Below, one piece after another: positions 1-6,110 of a stretch of 7,149 nt of DNA. Location of the stretch: NCBI GenBank assembly GCA_903872785.1, contig CAIQLZ010000100.1:1-7149 (forward strand), given 5' to 3'. Each line of letters opens with the position of its first letter. The first letter of the stretch is position 1. The translations under genes and the position numbers were made by a program. The stretch comes from Candidatus Levyibacteriota bacterium (GTDB taxonomy: Bacteria; Patescibacteriota; Microgenomatia; Levybacterales; UBA12049). The notes beneath the pieces are model-generated. The model was not told the origin of the DNA, did no database searches, and saw only the letters and a program-made list of their open reading frames with translations.

Positions 1-258
1 ATTTAATTCTTGCATAATATAATTATTGAAGTAATAGGTTTTATCAAAAGTTACTGCGCCAATCCCCAGCTCAGGATTTAAGGGAGCGCCAATTTTTTTA
101 ACTGCTAAGGATTTTAGGGGAATATTAAAATAATCCGAAATCTTTTTCCCTAAAATTATTCCCCCGCGAAGAAGAGAAACGACTATAAAATCTTTTGCGA
201 TTATTTTTTTAAGCCTGAGCGCCAAAAGAGTTCCTGCTTGTTCTCTATTTTCAAACAT
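1..258 (-). CDS. Phosphoribosyltransferase family protein, C-terminus cut by the window edge
   Basis: Only the first 86 codons are present; the frame runs off the left edge without a stop. The protein opens with MFENREQAGTLLALRL, then has VVSLLRGGIILGKKI (about residues 27-41) and KKIGAPLNPELGIGAV (about 54-69). This series (F-x-x-R-x-x-A-G-x-x-L-A, then an R-G-G-I/V segment, then K-I-G-x-P-x-N-P-E-L-x-I-G-A) is characteristic of the stand-alone putative phosphoribosyltransferases (COG1926-like, usually a little over 200 residues). The PRPP-binding loop should lie in the missing part, so catalytic competence cannot be judged. The substrate of this family is poorly defined; it is not one of the well-known purine or pyrimidine salvage enzymes by these motifs. 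ATG at 258 is chosen because the conserved F-x-x-R motif follows it directly. It lies 20 nt after the endonuclease Q stop, so co-transcription is likely. No Shine-Dalgarno is visible. Confidence 0.8.
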   Translation of the reverse strand, partial: MFENREQAGTLLALRLKKIIAKDFIVVSLLRGGIILGKKISDYFNIPLKSLAVKKIGAPLNPELGIGAVTFDKTYYFNNYIMQELN

Positions 259-278
259 ATATTAATAATTTGAATTTT

Positions 279-1661
279 TCAGAACTTTAATCCTAATTGT
301 GCTTCTATATTTTGTTTCTGAAAAATAGGTTTTTCTTCGCTCCAGATTTTTACTTTTCCATATTCCCCGTCGTATCCAGGATCAATGACAATGTCTCCTT
401 TTCTTACCTTGGAAATTCCCTCTGCAATTTTTCCACCGAATTTTGAAGCAATATCGGAAATCGAAATTTCCAGAAGAATTTTAATTTCTGAACCGAATTC
501 CAGACAAAGTTCGTCAAACTTAATTTTAACTTTCTCGCTTCCTACAGGAGATCCGATACTTTCAGCAACAATTTCATTAAGAGGCACCAATTTTACAAAA
601 GGAGGATGAATTTTGCGTGGATCTTTTATCCAATTAACTCCGTTTGCATCCAATTCTGAATCGTAAGGTCTGAAATCAATATTACCGGCCAACTGCTGAA
701 CCCTATACATTACTCCTTCGGTCAATTTTCTTGAACATTTAGGGCAAATATTTCCGCTTTCCTTAATCTGCTGGGGACTTTTAATTACCTTGCAATTTCT
801 GTGTCCGGTGTAATGATATTTCCCTTCTTCGGGATAAAACTCAATTGTATAGGCAATAGAGCTAGGCACAGAACGCTGAATAGCGGAAGTTACATTTAAA
901 TTTTTCTTCATCGGCCCCGCAATTGCCCGTCCGATATCCATATAAGAAAGGTTTTCCAATGTTTTATCTATTTTAAAAACCGTTGCTTCTCTTCCCATTT
1001 TAGGCAGTGAATGGGCATCGGAAAAAGATAATATTGCCCGACTGTTAAGTTCAGGAACTTGCCAATTCATCCAGGGGTCCGAAGAAATTCCTGTTTCAAC
1101 ACCGTAAATATAATTGCTTAAGTTTTCAAAGCTTTCTTTAATTGAATCAAACCCGCTGGCTGATCCGTAAATTCCAAAATGCGGTGTCCATGCATGACAA
1201 GGAATCAAAATAATCTTTTTATCAATATTCAGAAGCATCTCCAAAAGAGCTTTTGAAGAAAGCCCGATAATGGGACGGCCATCCGAGGAAAGATTACAAG
1301 CTCTCGAAAGAAGTTCCTTGTTAATTTTCTCAACTGTTTCAATATCGGGCGCAAAAACAAGATTATGAATCCGTCTTAATTTATCTCCCTGTTTATAAAT
1401 ACTCGCAATCTCTGTCGTCAAAATAAACCTCATTTCATTTTTGACTTTTGCATTTTGACTTTTGACTTTATATATACCCTCCCCTGTTTCAATTAATTCT
1501 CCCTTTATACTTCTTAACCACAGGGGATGAGTCCAATCACCAGTTGTTAACAAATTAATTCCCTTTTTTGCAGCCCATTTGGCCATTTCCGGCAAAATCA
1601 TTTGCTGCGAAACCGCTCTTGAATACTTGGAATGAAGATGCAAATCCGAAACAAACTCCAT
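279..1661 (-). CDS. Endonuclease Q family PHP-domain nuclease (deaminated-base/AP-site repair)
   Basis: A 460-residue protein. The N-terminal PHP metallo-hydrolase domain (about 1-260) shows DLHLHSKYS (D6, H8, H10), TTGDWTHP (D42), TTEI (E84), RIHNL (H99), PCHAWTPHFG (H156) and SDAH (D215, H217), a full set of likely metal ligands. A zinc-finger-like segment follows: YHYTGHRNC (C290), CPKC (C306, C309), then LTEGVMYRVQQLA. This arrangement is that of endonuclease Q, known from Thermococcales and some bacteria, which nicks DNA 5' of uracil, hypoxanthine, xanthine and AP sites. Relatives are often mislabelled as UvrD-like helicase, but no helicase motifs are present. The last six residues, QLGLKF, match the beta-clamp-binding hexapeptide QLxLxF. 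Residues 65-75 are a low-complexity insertion. The ligase gene lies upstream across a 202-nt spacer; the phosphoribosyltransferase follows after 20 nt. The start is fixed by the PHP motif at residue 6; no Shine-Dalgarno is seen. Confidence 0.88.
   Translation of the reverse strand: MEFVSDLHLHSKYSRAVSQQMILPEMAKWAAKKGINLLTTGDWTHPLWLRSIKGELIETGEGIYKVKSQNAKVKNEMRFILTTEIASIYKQGDKLRRIHNLVFAPDIETVEKINKELLSRACNLSSDGRPIIGLSSKALLEMLLNIDKKIILIPCHAWTPHFGIYGSASGFDSIKESFENLSNYIYGVETGISSDPWMNWQVPELNSRAILSFSDAHSLPKMGREATVFKIDKTLENLSYMDIGRAIAGPMKKNLNVTSAIQRSVPSSIAYTIEFYPEEGKYHYTGHRNCKVIKSPQQIKESGNICPKCSRKLTEGVMYRVQQLAGNIDFRPYDSELDANGVNWIKDPRKIHPPFVKLVPLNEIVAESIGSPVGSEKVKIKFDELCLEFGSEIKILLEISISDIASKFGGKIAEGISKVRKGDIVIDPGYDGEYGKVKIWSEEKPIFQKQNIEAQLGLKF
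1437..1469 (-). repeat. In-frame low-complexity insertion in the endonuclease Q gene (KVKSQNAKVKN)
   Basis: The plus strand carries three spaced copies of TTTTGACTTT/TTTTGCATTTTGAC-type sequence, read on the minus strand as KVKSQNAKVKN (residues 65-75). The segment sits in a loop between the substrate-lobe segment ending GIY and the conserved FILTTEI strand that holds a metal ligand. Its K/S/Q/N composition and near-tandem DNA pattern differ from the surrounding protein. It looks like a small repeat that expanded or inserted in frame without disrupting the fold. Similar AAAGTCAAAA-type repeats are, from memory, common in and between genes of Patescibacteria; that cannot be confirmed from this window. 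Confidence 0.5.
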
Positions 1662-1863
1662 AAAAAAATTAAATATTAAAAATAAAATCTTAAATCCTAT
1701 CTAGCTTGAGATCTATCCATTGCAATAATACTTGCTACTAAAATTCTTACTCACTCATTAGTCTCCAATATTAACTTATCAATTATCAGATTATTTAAAA
1801 CTCTTTTTATAAAATTGTCTTTTGTTTTCATTCCTTATTCTATTTTTGAGATTTGATTTTATA

Positions 1864-3639
1864 TTATTTATTTTGTAAATTGTACATTTCGATTAATTCC
1901 TTAACCGTAGTTGCGTCTTCGGGGTTTTTGTCTGCTGTTCTAAATGAAACCAAACGAGGAAATCTCAATGCATATCCAGATTCCCTTTCACCTGATTGAT
2001 TTACAAACGCACCAGCGGTATGAATCGGACTCCGGGTTATTTCATCAGCCAATATTTCTATAACAATTTTTGGCGTTATCCAAACACTCGGTTCAATAAC
2101 AGAGCTAACCCGTGCAGGTTTCTTGCTAACTTTAACTTTATCCGCTCTTTTGTGAATTTCCCGCCATTCTTCATCAGTTAAGCCTGTTCCTATTTTTGAA
2201 ACAGTCACAAATTCATCATTTTTATCATCATAAACCCCGACCAACAAAGCTCCTGCCCCAAAAGCTGTTCTTTTTCCTTTTCCGAATATATATCCTAAAA
2301 CCACGCAATCAATTGTATCCTGCAATTCTCCGTCTGAATGACGCTTAAGTTTTACCCAATTGAAACTTCGTCCTCCGGCTTCATACAGTGAATCAATTTT
2401 TTTAATTACAACCCCCTCCAAGCCCTTAGAAATAGAATCCTCAAGCATCAAAGATAAAGTTTTCGGATCGGAAATTTCCTGAGTTTTAGAAACTATTAGC
2501 GTATCCTCCTCTTTGATAGTTTCCTTAAGGATTTTTAATCTTTCTTTTAATGGCGTGTCTATCAAAGATTTTCCGTCTTTGTACAAAATATCAAAAACAA
2601 AAGCTTTTAAAGGCAAAGTCTTGGCAATTTCCTCAATGCCGTGTTTGCGTCTTCTTTTGGTTGTTTCCTGAAACGGCAAAAATTCTTCAGACTCAGGATT
2701 ATAAGCCAAAGCTTCGGAATCAAGGATTGCGGTTTTGGCCTTGATTTGGTTTAAAGCTCCCGCAATAAGCTCGGGAAACATATGCGTCATGTTTTCCAGA
2801 TTTCTGGAAAACATGGAAATTTTGTCGCCGTCTTTGTGGATCTGCACTCTGAATCCGTCATATTTTGGCTGGGCGTCAACAACTCCCATTTTTTCGATTA
2901 CTTTTTCGCTGTTCGGCAGCCTTTCGCAGAGTTCCGATCTGATTGGCTTTCCGACTATAACCTGCAATTTCGAAACGCCATTCAATCCTTTTTCCCATAA
3001 AGTTTTAGCAATAAGTCCCAAGTCTGATGTCCGATTGTAAGCTCCTTCCAATAATTTTCTTTTGCTCTTATCTCCTAATGCGGCCTTTGCCAATCCATCC
3101 AGAATAGTTGGATCTCCGACTCCAAGCCTTAAATTTCCAAGCGGAATCCGCACTAGATATTTTACGGAATTGCTCTCTGCTCTTTTTAATAAACCGGAAA
3201 GTAAAATTTGTCTTTTTTCAACCGTTCCCAAACCGCTTGTTTTGGCAATTTGGGTTAAGACATCAAAGACCTCAGCAACTGTCATCTTGGTAGGTTTTTC
3301 CGCGAAAAGAGAATTCTGAATTTTGCCTTCTTTAACAAATTTTAAATGTGCCTCGACTGCTGTAAAACCAATGTCCCCTAATTTACCGTAGAGTTTAAGA
3401 ATGTCCTGTTTGGTTGAATTGTAAGCCTGAGCAATTGCCTGAGCAACTTGTTTTTCTGCCATGCCAATTTCTAAAGCTTGAAAAAACGGAGCAATCCTTC
3501 CCTGACTTAAATAAACAATTTTTTCAATTTCCGAAGAAGATGAATGTTTAAACAAATCAGCAAGAATATCTATAAGGTTAAGTCTCGATGAGGTTTTTTC
3601 CAGTTTTTCAAAATACAAACAGAGGTCTTTAAATAACAT
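1864..3639 (-). CDS. lig: Archaeal-type ATP-dependent DNA ligase
   Basis: A 591-residue, full-length ATP-dependent DNA ligase. The N-terminal helical DNA-binding domain (about 1-225) includes GNLRLGVGDPTILDGLA (168-184). The adenylation domain shows motif I AQPKYDGFRVQ with the adenylated lysine K259, SRN (R279), motif III ILDSEA (E309), FVFDILY (346-352), motif IV LEGVVIKK (E408) and motif V WVKLKR (K430, K432). A C-terminal OB fold carries GTGLTDEEW and the motif VI region ALRFPRLVSFRTAD (R559, R567). Length and the K-Y-D-G motif place it with archaeal and eukaryote-like ligases rather than the NAD-dependent LigA used by most bacteria, or the short LigD and phage types. It joins 3'-OH and 5'-phosphate ends at nicks. 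It starts 67 nt after the Fic stop and has its own candidate promoter, with almost no 5' leader and no Shine-Dalgarno. A 202-nt spacer separates it from endonuclease Q. Confidence 0.95.
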   Translation of the reverse strand: MLFKDLCLYFEKLEKTSSRLNLIDILADLFKHSSSSEIEKIVYLSQGRIAPFFQALEIGMAEKQVAQAIAQAYNSTKQDILKLYGKLGDIGFTAVEAHLKFVKEGKIQNSLFAEKPTKMTVAEVFDVLTQIAKTSGLGTVEKRQILLSGLLKRAESNSVKYLVRIPLGNLRLGVGDPTILDGLAKAALGDKSKRKLLEGAYNRTSDLGLIAKTLWEKGLNGVSKLQVIVGKPIRSELCERLPNSEKVIEKMGVVDAQPKYDGFRVQIHKDGDKISMFSRNLENMTHMFPELIAGALNQIKAKTAILDSEALAYNPESEEFLPFQETTKRRRKHGIEEIAKTLPLKAFVFDILYKDGKSLIDTPLKERLKILKETIKEEDTLIVSKTQEISDPKTLSLMLEDSISKGLEGVVIKKIDSLYEAGGRSFNWVKLKRHSDGELQDTIDCVVLGYIFGKGKRTAFGAGALLVGVYDDKNDEFVTVSKIGTGLTDEEWREIHKRADKVKVSKKPARVSSVIEPSVWITPKIVIEILADEITRSPIHTAGAFVNQSGERESGYALRFPRLVSFRTADKNPEDATTVKELIEMYNLQNK

Positions 3640-3648
3640 TCTATAGTT

Positions 3649-3677
3649 ATTTTAGCATATTATGAAAATCTTAATTA
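3649..3677 (-). promoter_or_regulatory. Candidate extended -10 promoter of the DNA ligase gene
   Basis: On the minus strand TGCTAAAAT (3657-3649) matches an extended -10 element (TGnTATAAT with one mismatch). A start 7 nt downstream would fall near 3642, two or three nucleotides before the ATG at 3639, making the transcript effectively leaderless. The -35 region is poor (TAATTA with about 17 nt spacing), which the TG extension could offset. It lies in the 67-nt Fic-ligase gap. The region is AT-rich, so chance matches are possible. Confidence 0.4.
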
Positions 3678-3684
3678 GATTTTC
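3664..3684. promoter_or_regulatory. Perfect 7-bp inverted repeat in the ligase promoter region (possible operator)
   Basis: GAAAATC (3664-3670) and GATTTTC (3678-3684) are exact reverse complements around a 7-nt AT loop. The element lies between the Fic stop and the ligase start, over the spacer and -35 region of the candidate promoter. It lacks a following T-run on either strand, so it does not look like an intrinsic terminator. An operator for a dimeric regulator is one reading; chance in AT-rich DNA is another. Confidence 0.3.
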
Positions 3685-3706
3685 CAATCATCAAATGTGA
3701 TCTAAA

Positions 3707-4762
3707 TCATTTTGACATCACATATTTTGCACCTTTAGTAATGCCCTGTTTTTTGATAATGCCATTTTGCAGCAATACTTTTAGTTCATTTAAAATCGTA
3801 TCTTCGGAAACCATTGGAAAAAGACTTTCAAATGCCTGATTTTGTAAATATCCTGCCTGTTGAATATATTCAATTATTTTTAATTGCCTATCTGACAGTA
3901 ATAGTGGTTTGCCTCCGAGTTTTTCCCGTAACTTTCCGTCAACTGAAATTTTCTCCACTTTTGTTTTTATTTTTGCAAGTTCAATTGCTAAGCCTTGGGT
4001 AAAATATTCCAGCCAGCATGTTAAATCTCCTCTCATTTTTTCAACGCTTTGTAAAGCAGAATAATAATCCTCTGCATTTTTATCAAAGTATTCTTCCAAT
4101 GAAAAGAATTTTCTAATATCATACCCTTTCAAAAACAAAATAAGAGTTGACAATGCCCTTGCAACTCGTCCATTTCCGTCCAAAAAAGGATGAATTCTCA
4201 CCAATTCATAGTGAACAATTCCTGATTTCAAAATAGGATGAATATCTTGTTCTTGAGAGCTATCTATAAACGCCAATAAATCCTTTATTTGCAGTGAAAC
4301 CAGCAATGGCTTCGGGGGACGAAAAGACACATGTCCTGTCTGATTATTTTTAATAACCACCTGAGTTTTTCTGTATTCCCCGCATTTTTCAACCGGTAAG
4401 ATTTTGTTAACTGTTATTTTATGAAGTTTTTTGATTAAATCTTCATTTATCATTAATCCTTTATCATTAATCCTTATCCCATCAATGTATTCCATTGCTT
4501 TTCTATAATTGATAATTTCTTGGATGTCCCGATCGCGTGCCACAACATTTTGCCCTGCTAACACTTTCTCGGCTTGATCCAAATTAAGTTCATTTCCTTC
4601 AATATGCGTACCGTAATGAACTGTTCTGATTAATGCATCCTGCCTAAATTGCTTTTCATAATAAGGCAGAAGCGGCGCATGATCGATTACCTCCCTAGAA
4701 GCTTCAATTACCCCAATGTTTTTAAGTATTTTATTTGTAATAATAAACTTTGGTATATACAT
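3707..4762 (-). CDS. Fic family protein (predicted AMPylase) with C-terminal winged helix
   Basis: A 351-residue Fic-domain protein. The catalytic motif is HPFLDGNGRVAR (191-202), a complete match to HxFx(D/E)GNGRxxR, with H191 the base and the glycine-rich loop holding ATP phosphates. Upstream, THIEGN (52-57) is the inhibitory helix; E55 is expected to block productive ATP binding until relieved (class II arrangement, inhibitory helix N-terminal in the same chain). The flap region is near GHVSFRPPKP (143-152). Residues about 288-349 (LLSDRQLKIIEYI to GAKYVM) resemble a winged helix-turn-helix, so it may bind DNA or use this domain for oligomerisation. Fic proteins transfer AMP from ATP to Ser/Thr/Tyr of target proteins; the target here is unknown. 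No separate antitoxin gene is adjacent. It starts 5 nt after the nnrD stop, so the two are almost surely co-transcribed. The nearest GA-rich stretch is 18 nt upstream, too far to be a normal Shine-Dalgarno. Confidence 0.93.
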   Translation of the reverse strand: MYIPKFIITNKILKNIGVIEASREVIDHAPLLPYYEKQFRQDALIRTVHYGTHIEGNELNLDQAEKVLAGQNVVARDRDIQEIINYRKAMEYIDGIRINDKGLMINEDLIKKLHKITVNKILPVEKCGEYRKTQVVIKNNQTGHVSFRPPKPLLVSLQIKDLLAFIDSSQEQDIHPILKSGIVHYELVRIHPFLDGNGRVARALSTLILFLKGYDIRKFFSLEEYFDKNAEDYYSALQSVEKMRGDLTCWLEYFTQGLAIELAKIKTKVEKISVDGKLREKLGGKPLLLSDRQLKIIEYIQQAGYLQNQAFESLFPMVSEDTILNELKVLLQNGIIKKQGITKGAKYVMSK

Positions 4763-4767
4763 AAAAA

Positions 4768-5607
4768 CTAAATTAAAAGATCCCTCATTATTCTTGGAAT
4801 TTCGTCAACCAAATCTGAAGAATTAAAATAGTAACCAACCCGTTTGAACAAATTCTCTCCTGCTTTTTTGTTAATATAGCTTCCGGCACAAGCGGACAAA
4901 AACGCATTATTTTTACAATAAAATGAGGCTATTAAAGCAGCTAGAATATCTCCTGTTCCTCCTTTGGTCATTCCAACATTTCCACCTGAAACTCGGACGC
5001 ACCGAGCTTTACTCTGAGCGGAGCCGAAAGACTGACAAATAAAATCCGTTTGACCTTTGGCTAGTATCACGATCCTATATTTTTTCGACATTTTCTTAAT
5101 ATTTTCTTCAGATACATTTATACCAAAAAGTATTTTAAATTCCCTTGAATGAGGGGTAATAATTGAATTCTGGGGAATTATTTCGGGGTTAATTACCTGC
5201 AAACTACCCCCATCAATCACCCATTTTTTCTTTGGATATTTTTTCAATAAATTTTCTGTTAATTCTTTTGTATCATCATCCCCTTTCTCTTCTCCATCTT
5301 TTCTTGGAAGTCCTGAGCCAATTAAGATGCAATCCGTCTCTTTAATATAATCTTCAATTTTACTGCGCGGAACAACTATTCCATCCCTGAATTCTTTTTT
5401 CAAATCCTGCACTATTTTATTATTTTCGTCAACTGAGGAATAAAAAACCATATCCACAATCCGCGAAGCCACTTTCAGGCCCCACAAAGACGAACTGTGG
5501 AATAATTTTGATCCGGAAATTAAGAGCAGTTTTCCGTTCTGCCCTTTATGTGAATTGACAGAGGAAATATATAATTTTTTAAGTTCTTTTTCTGAAAAAT
5601 CCTGCAT
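4768..5607 (-). CDS. nnrD: ADP/ATP-dependent NAD(P)H-hydrate dehydratase (NnrD/YjeF C-domain family)
   Basis: A 279-residue ribokinase-fold protein. Diagnostic motifs in order: HKGQNGKLLLISGS (20-33), IGSGL (96-100), IDGGSL (131-136), ITPHSREF (150-157), ILAKGQTD (181-188) and GNVGMTKGGTGDILAALIASF (209-229), where D220 of GGTGD is the catalytic base. The family repairs hydrated NADH and NADPH in an ATP- or ADP-dependent dehydration. The N-terminal epimerase domain (NnrE), fused in many bacteria, is absent, and no nnrE gene lies in the window; the length fits a stand-alone NnrD. Substitutions such as LKG to AKG and D-A-D to D-G-G are modest. Between TDFIC and VSGGN it carries an extra stretch of about 12 residues (SFGSAQSKAR region), explained by an inserted palindromic element. 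The gene follows the DUF4907-like gene by 35 nt and precedes fic by 5 nt. ATG at 5607 has no Shine-Dalgarno. Confidence 0.88.
   Translation of the reverse strand: MQDFSEKELKKLYISSVNSHKGQNGKLLLISGSKLFHSSSLWGLKVASRIVDMVFYSSVDENNKIVQDLKKEFRDGIVVPRSKIEDYIKETDCILIGSGLPRKDGEEKGDDDTKELTENLLKKYPKKKWVIDGGSLQVINPEIIPQNSIITPHSREFKILFGINVSEENIKKMSKKYRIVILAKGQTDFICQSFGSAQSKARCVRVSGGNVGMTKGGTGDILAALIASFYCKNNAFLSACAGSYINKKAGENLFKRVGYYFNSSDLVDEIPRIMRDLLI
4992..5030. repeat. GC-rich double-palindrome element inserted in frame in nnrD
   Basis: CTCGG (4992-4996) and CCGAG (5002-5006) form a perfect 5-bp stem with a 5-nt loop. Directly next to it CTTT (5007-5010) pairs with AAAG (5027-5030), with an inner CTC (5012-5014)/GAG (5021-5023). 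The stretch is visibly GC-rich against its AT-rich surroundings and encodes the loop SFGSAQSKARC (about residues 193-203), which the family does not need. Reading frame is kept on both sides, and the catalytic GGTGD follows intact. It resembles the protein-coding palindromic elements described in Rickettsia. Confidence 0.6.
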
Positions 5608-5642
5608 TTTGAACTAAACTATGTTCTAGGCTATCTCATGTT

Positions 5643-6023
5643 TTATTTCTCAATTCCAAGAATTTTTAAATCCTCTAGGGTTAATGTAGGAGGCATGATC
5701 TTTCTTTTAATCTTATTGACAATTAGTTTTGCAACTTTTTGCGCATCAGCTTCTATTTTAAAACCATTATTGCCAGGTAATGCCGGAATACTGGGTTGAT
5801 GAATTAATAATTTACCATTGCTATAAATATCATAACCCCATCCACTTTCTGTTTTATACGTTTTAAGTTGAATATCGGCATTAAGGTAAGGGTTTTTGGA
5901 AATAGAAATGTGTTCTTTAGATTGCGCTTTAATAAGTAAAAATAAGACAAGCGATAAAACAATTGCTACTATTATAATTACCCTTATTATTGTCTTTGTT
6001 AAGATTTTTTGTTTTTTAGCCAT
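5643..6023 (-). CDS. Small membrane-anchored protein with DUF4907-like domain
   Basis: A 126-residue protein starting MAKKQKILTK. A basic N-terminus is followed by one strong hydrophobic segment (about residues 12-33, IIRVIIIVAIVLSLVLFLLI), predicted to anchor the protein with its C-terminal domain outside the cytoplasm. The remainder reads GWGYDIYSNGKLLIHQPSIP, then GNNGFKIEADAQKVAKLIVNKI and MPPTLTLEDLKILGI, which agrees with the DUF4907 pattern (YDIY..G..IHQP.IP, G..GF....A..VA, PPT.....L..LG) as I recall it. Function of that family is unknown. An in-frame ATG at 6113 would add 30 residues; the ATG at 6023 is preferred because a good -10 TATAAT lies just before it and the basic-hydrophobic N-terminus begins there. 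nnrD follows after 35 nt, so this may be the first gene of a unit with nnrD and fic. Confidence 0.75.
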   Translation of the reverse strand: MAKKQKILTKTIIRVIIIVAIVLSLVLFLLIKAQSKEHISISKNPYLNADIQLKTYKTESGWGYDIYSNGKLLIHQPSIPALPGNNGFKIEADAQKVAKLIVNKIKRKIMPPTLTLEDLKILGIEK

Positions 6024-6030
6024 ACTTTTT

Positions 6031-6058
6031 ATTATACTCCACTTAATTCTTAAAACAA
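6031..6058 (-). promoter_or_regulatory. Sigma70-type promoter for the DUF4907-like gene, apparently leaderless
   Basis: On the minus strand TTGTTT (6058-6053) and a perfect TATAAT (6036-6031) are separated by 16 nt. A start about 7 nt after the -10 falls at 6025-6023, on or just before the ATG at 6023. The transcript would have no room for a Shine-Dalgarno. This is the best promoter match in the window and probably drives the DUF4907-like gene, nnrD and fic. Confidence 0.6.
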
Positions 6059-6110
6059 CTATAAATTGTAAATTTATTCTTGCTATTTTACTAACTATAT
6101 TTCCAGGATG

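Noticed and set aside
1696..1750. Dihydrofolate-reductase-like string (SIIAMDRSQA) in the spacer
   Set aside because: The frame is bounded by stops after a few residues on both sides and no other DHFR motif follows; the resemblance is too short to count.
279..3639. Archaeal origin of the whole window
   Set aside because: The ligase and endonuclease Q are archaeal-like, but the bacterial -10 elements, the beta-clamp motif, the stand-alone NnrD, and the DUF4907- and DUF4082-like proteins fit a bacterium better.
3696..3722. TGTGAT...ATCACA inverted repeat as a CRP site or terminator
   Set aside because: The arms are 15 nt apart instead of the short CRP spacing, the element overlaps the Fic stop, and no T-run follows on either strand.
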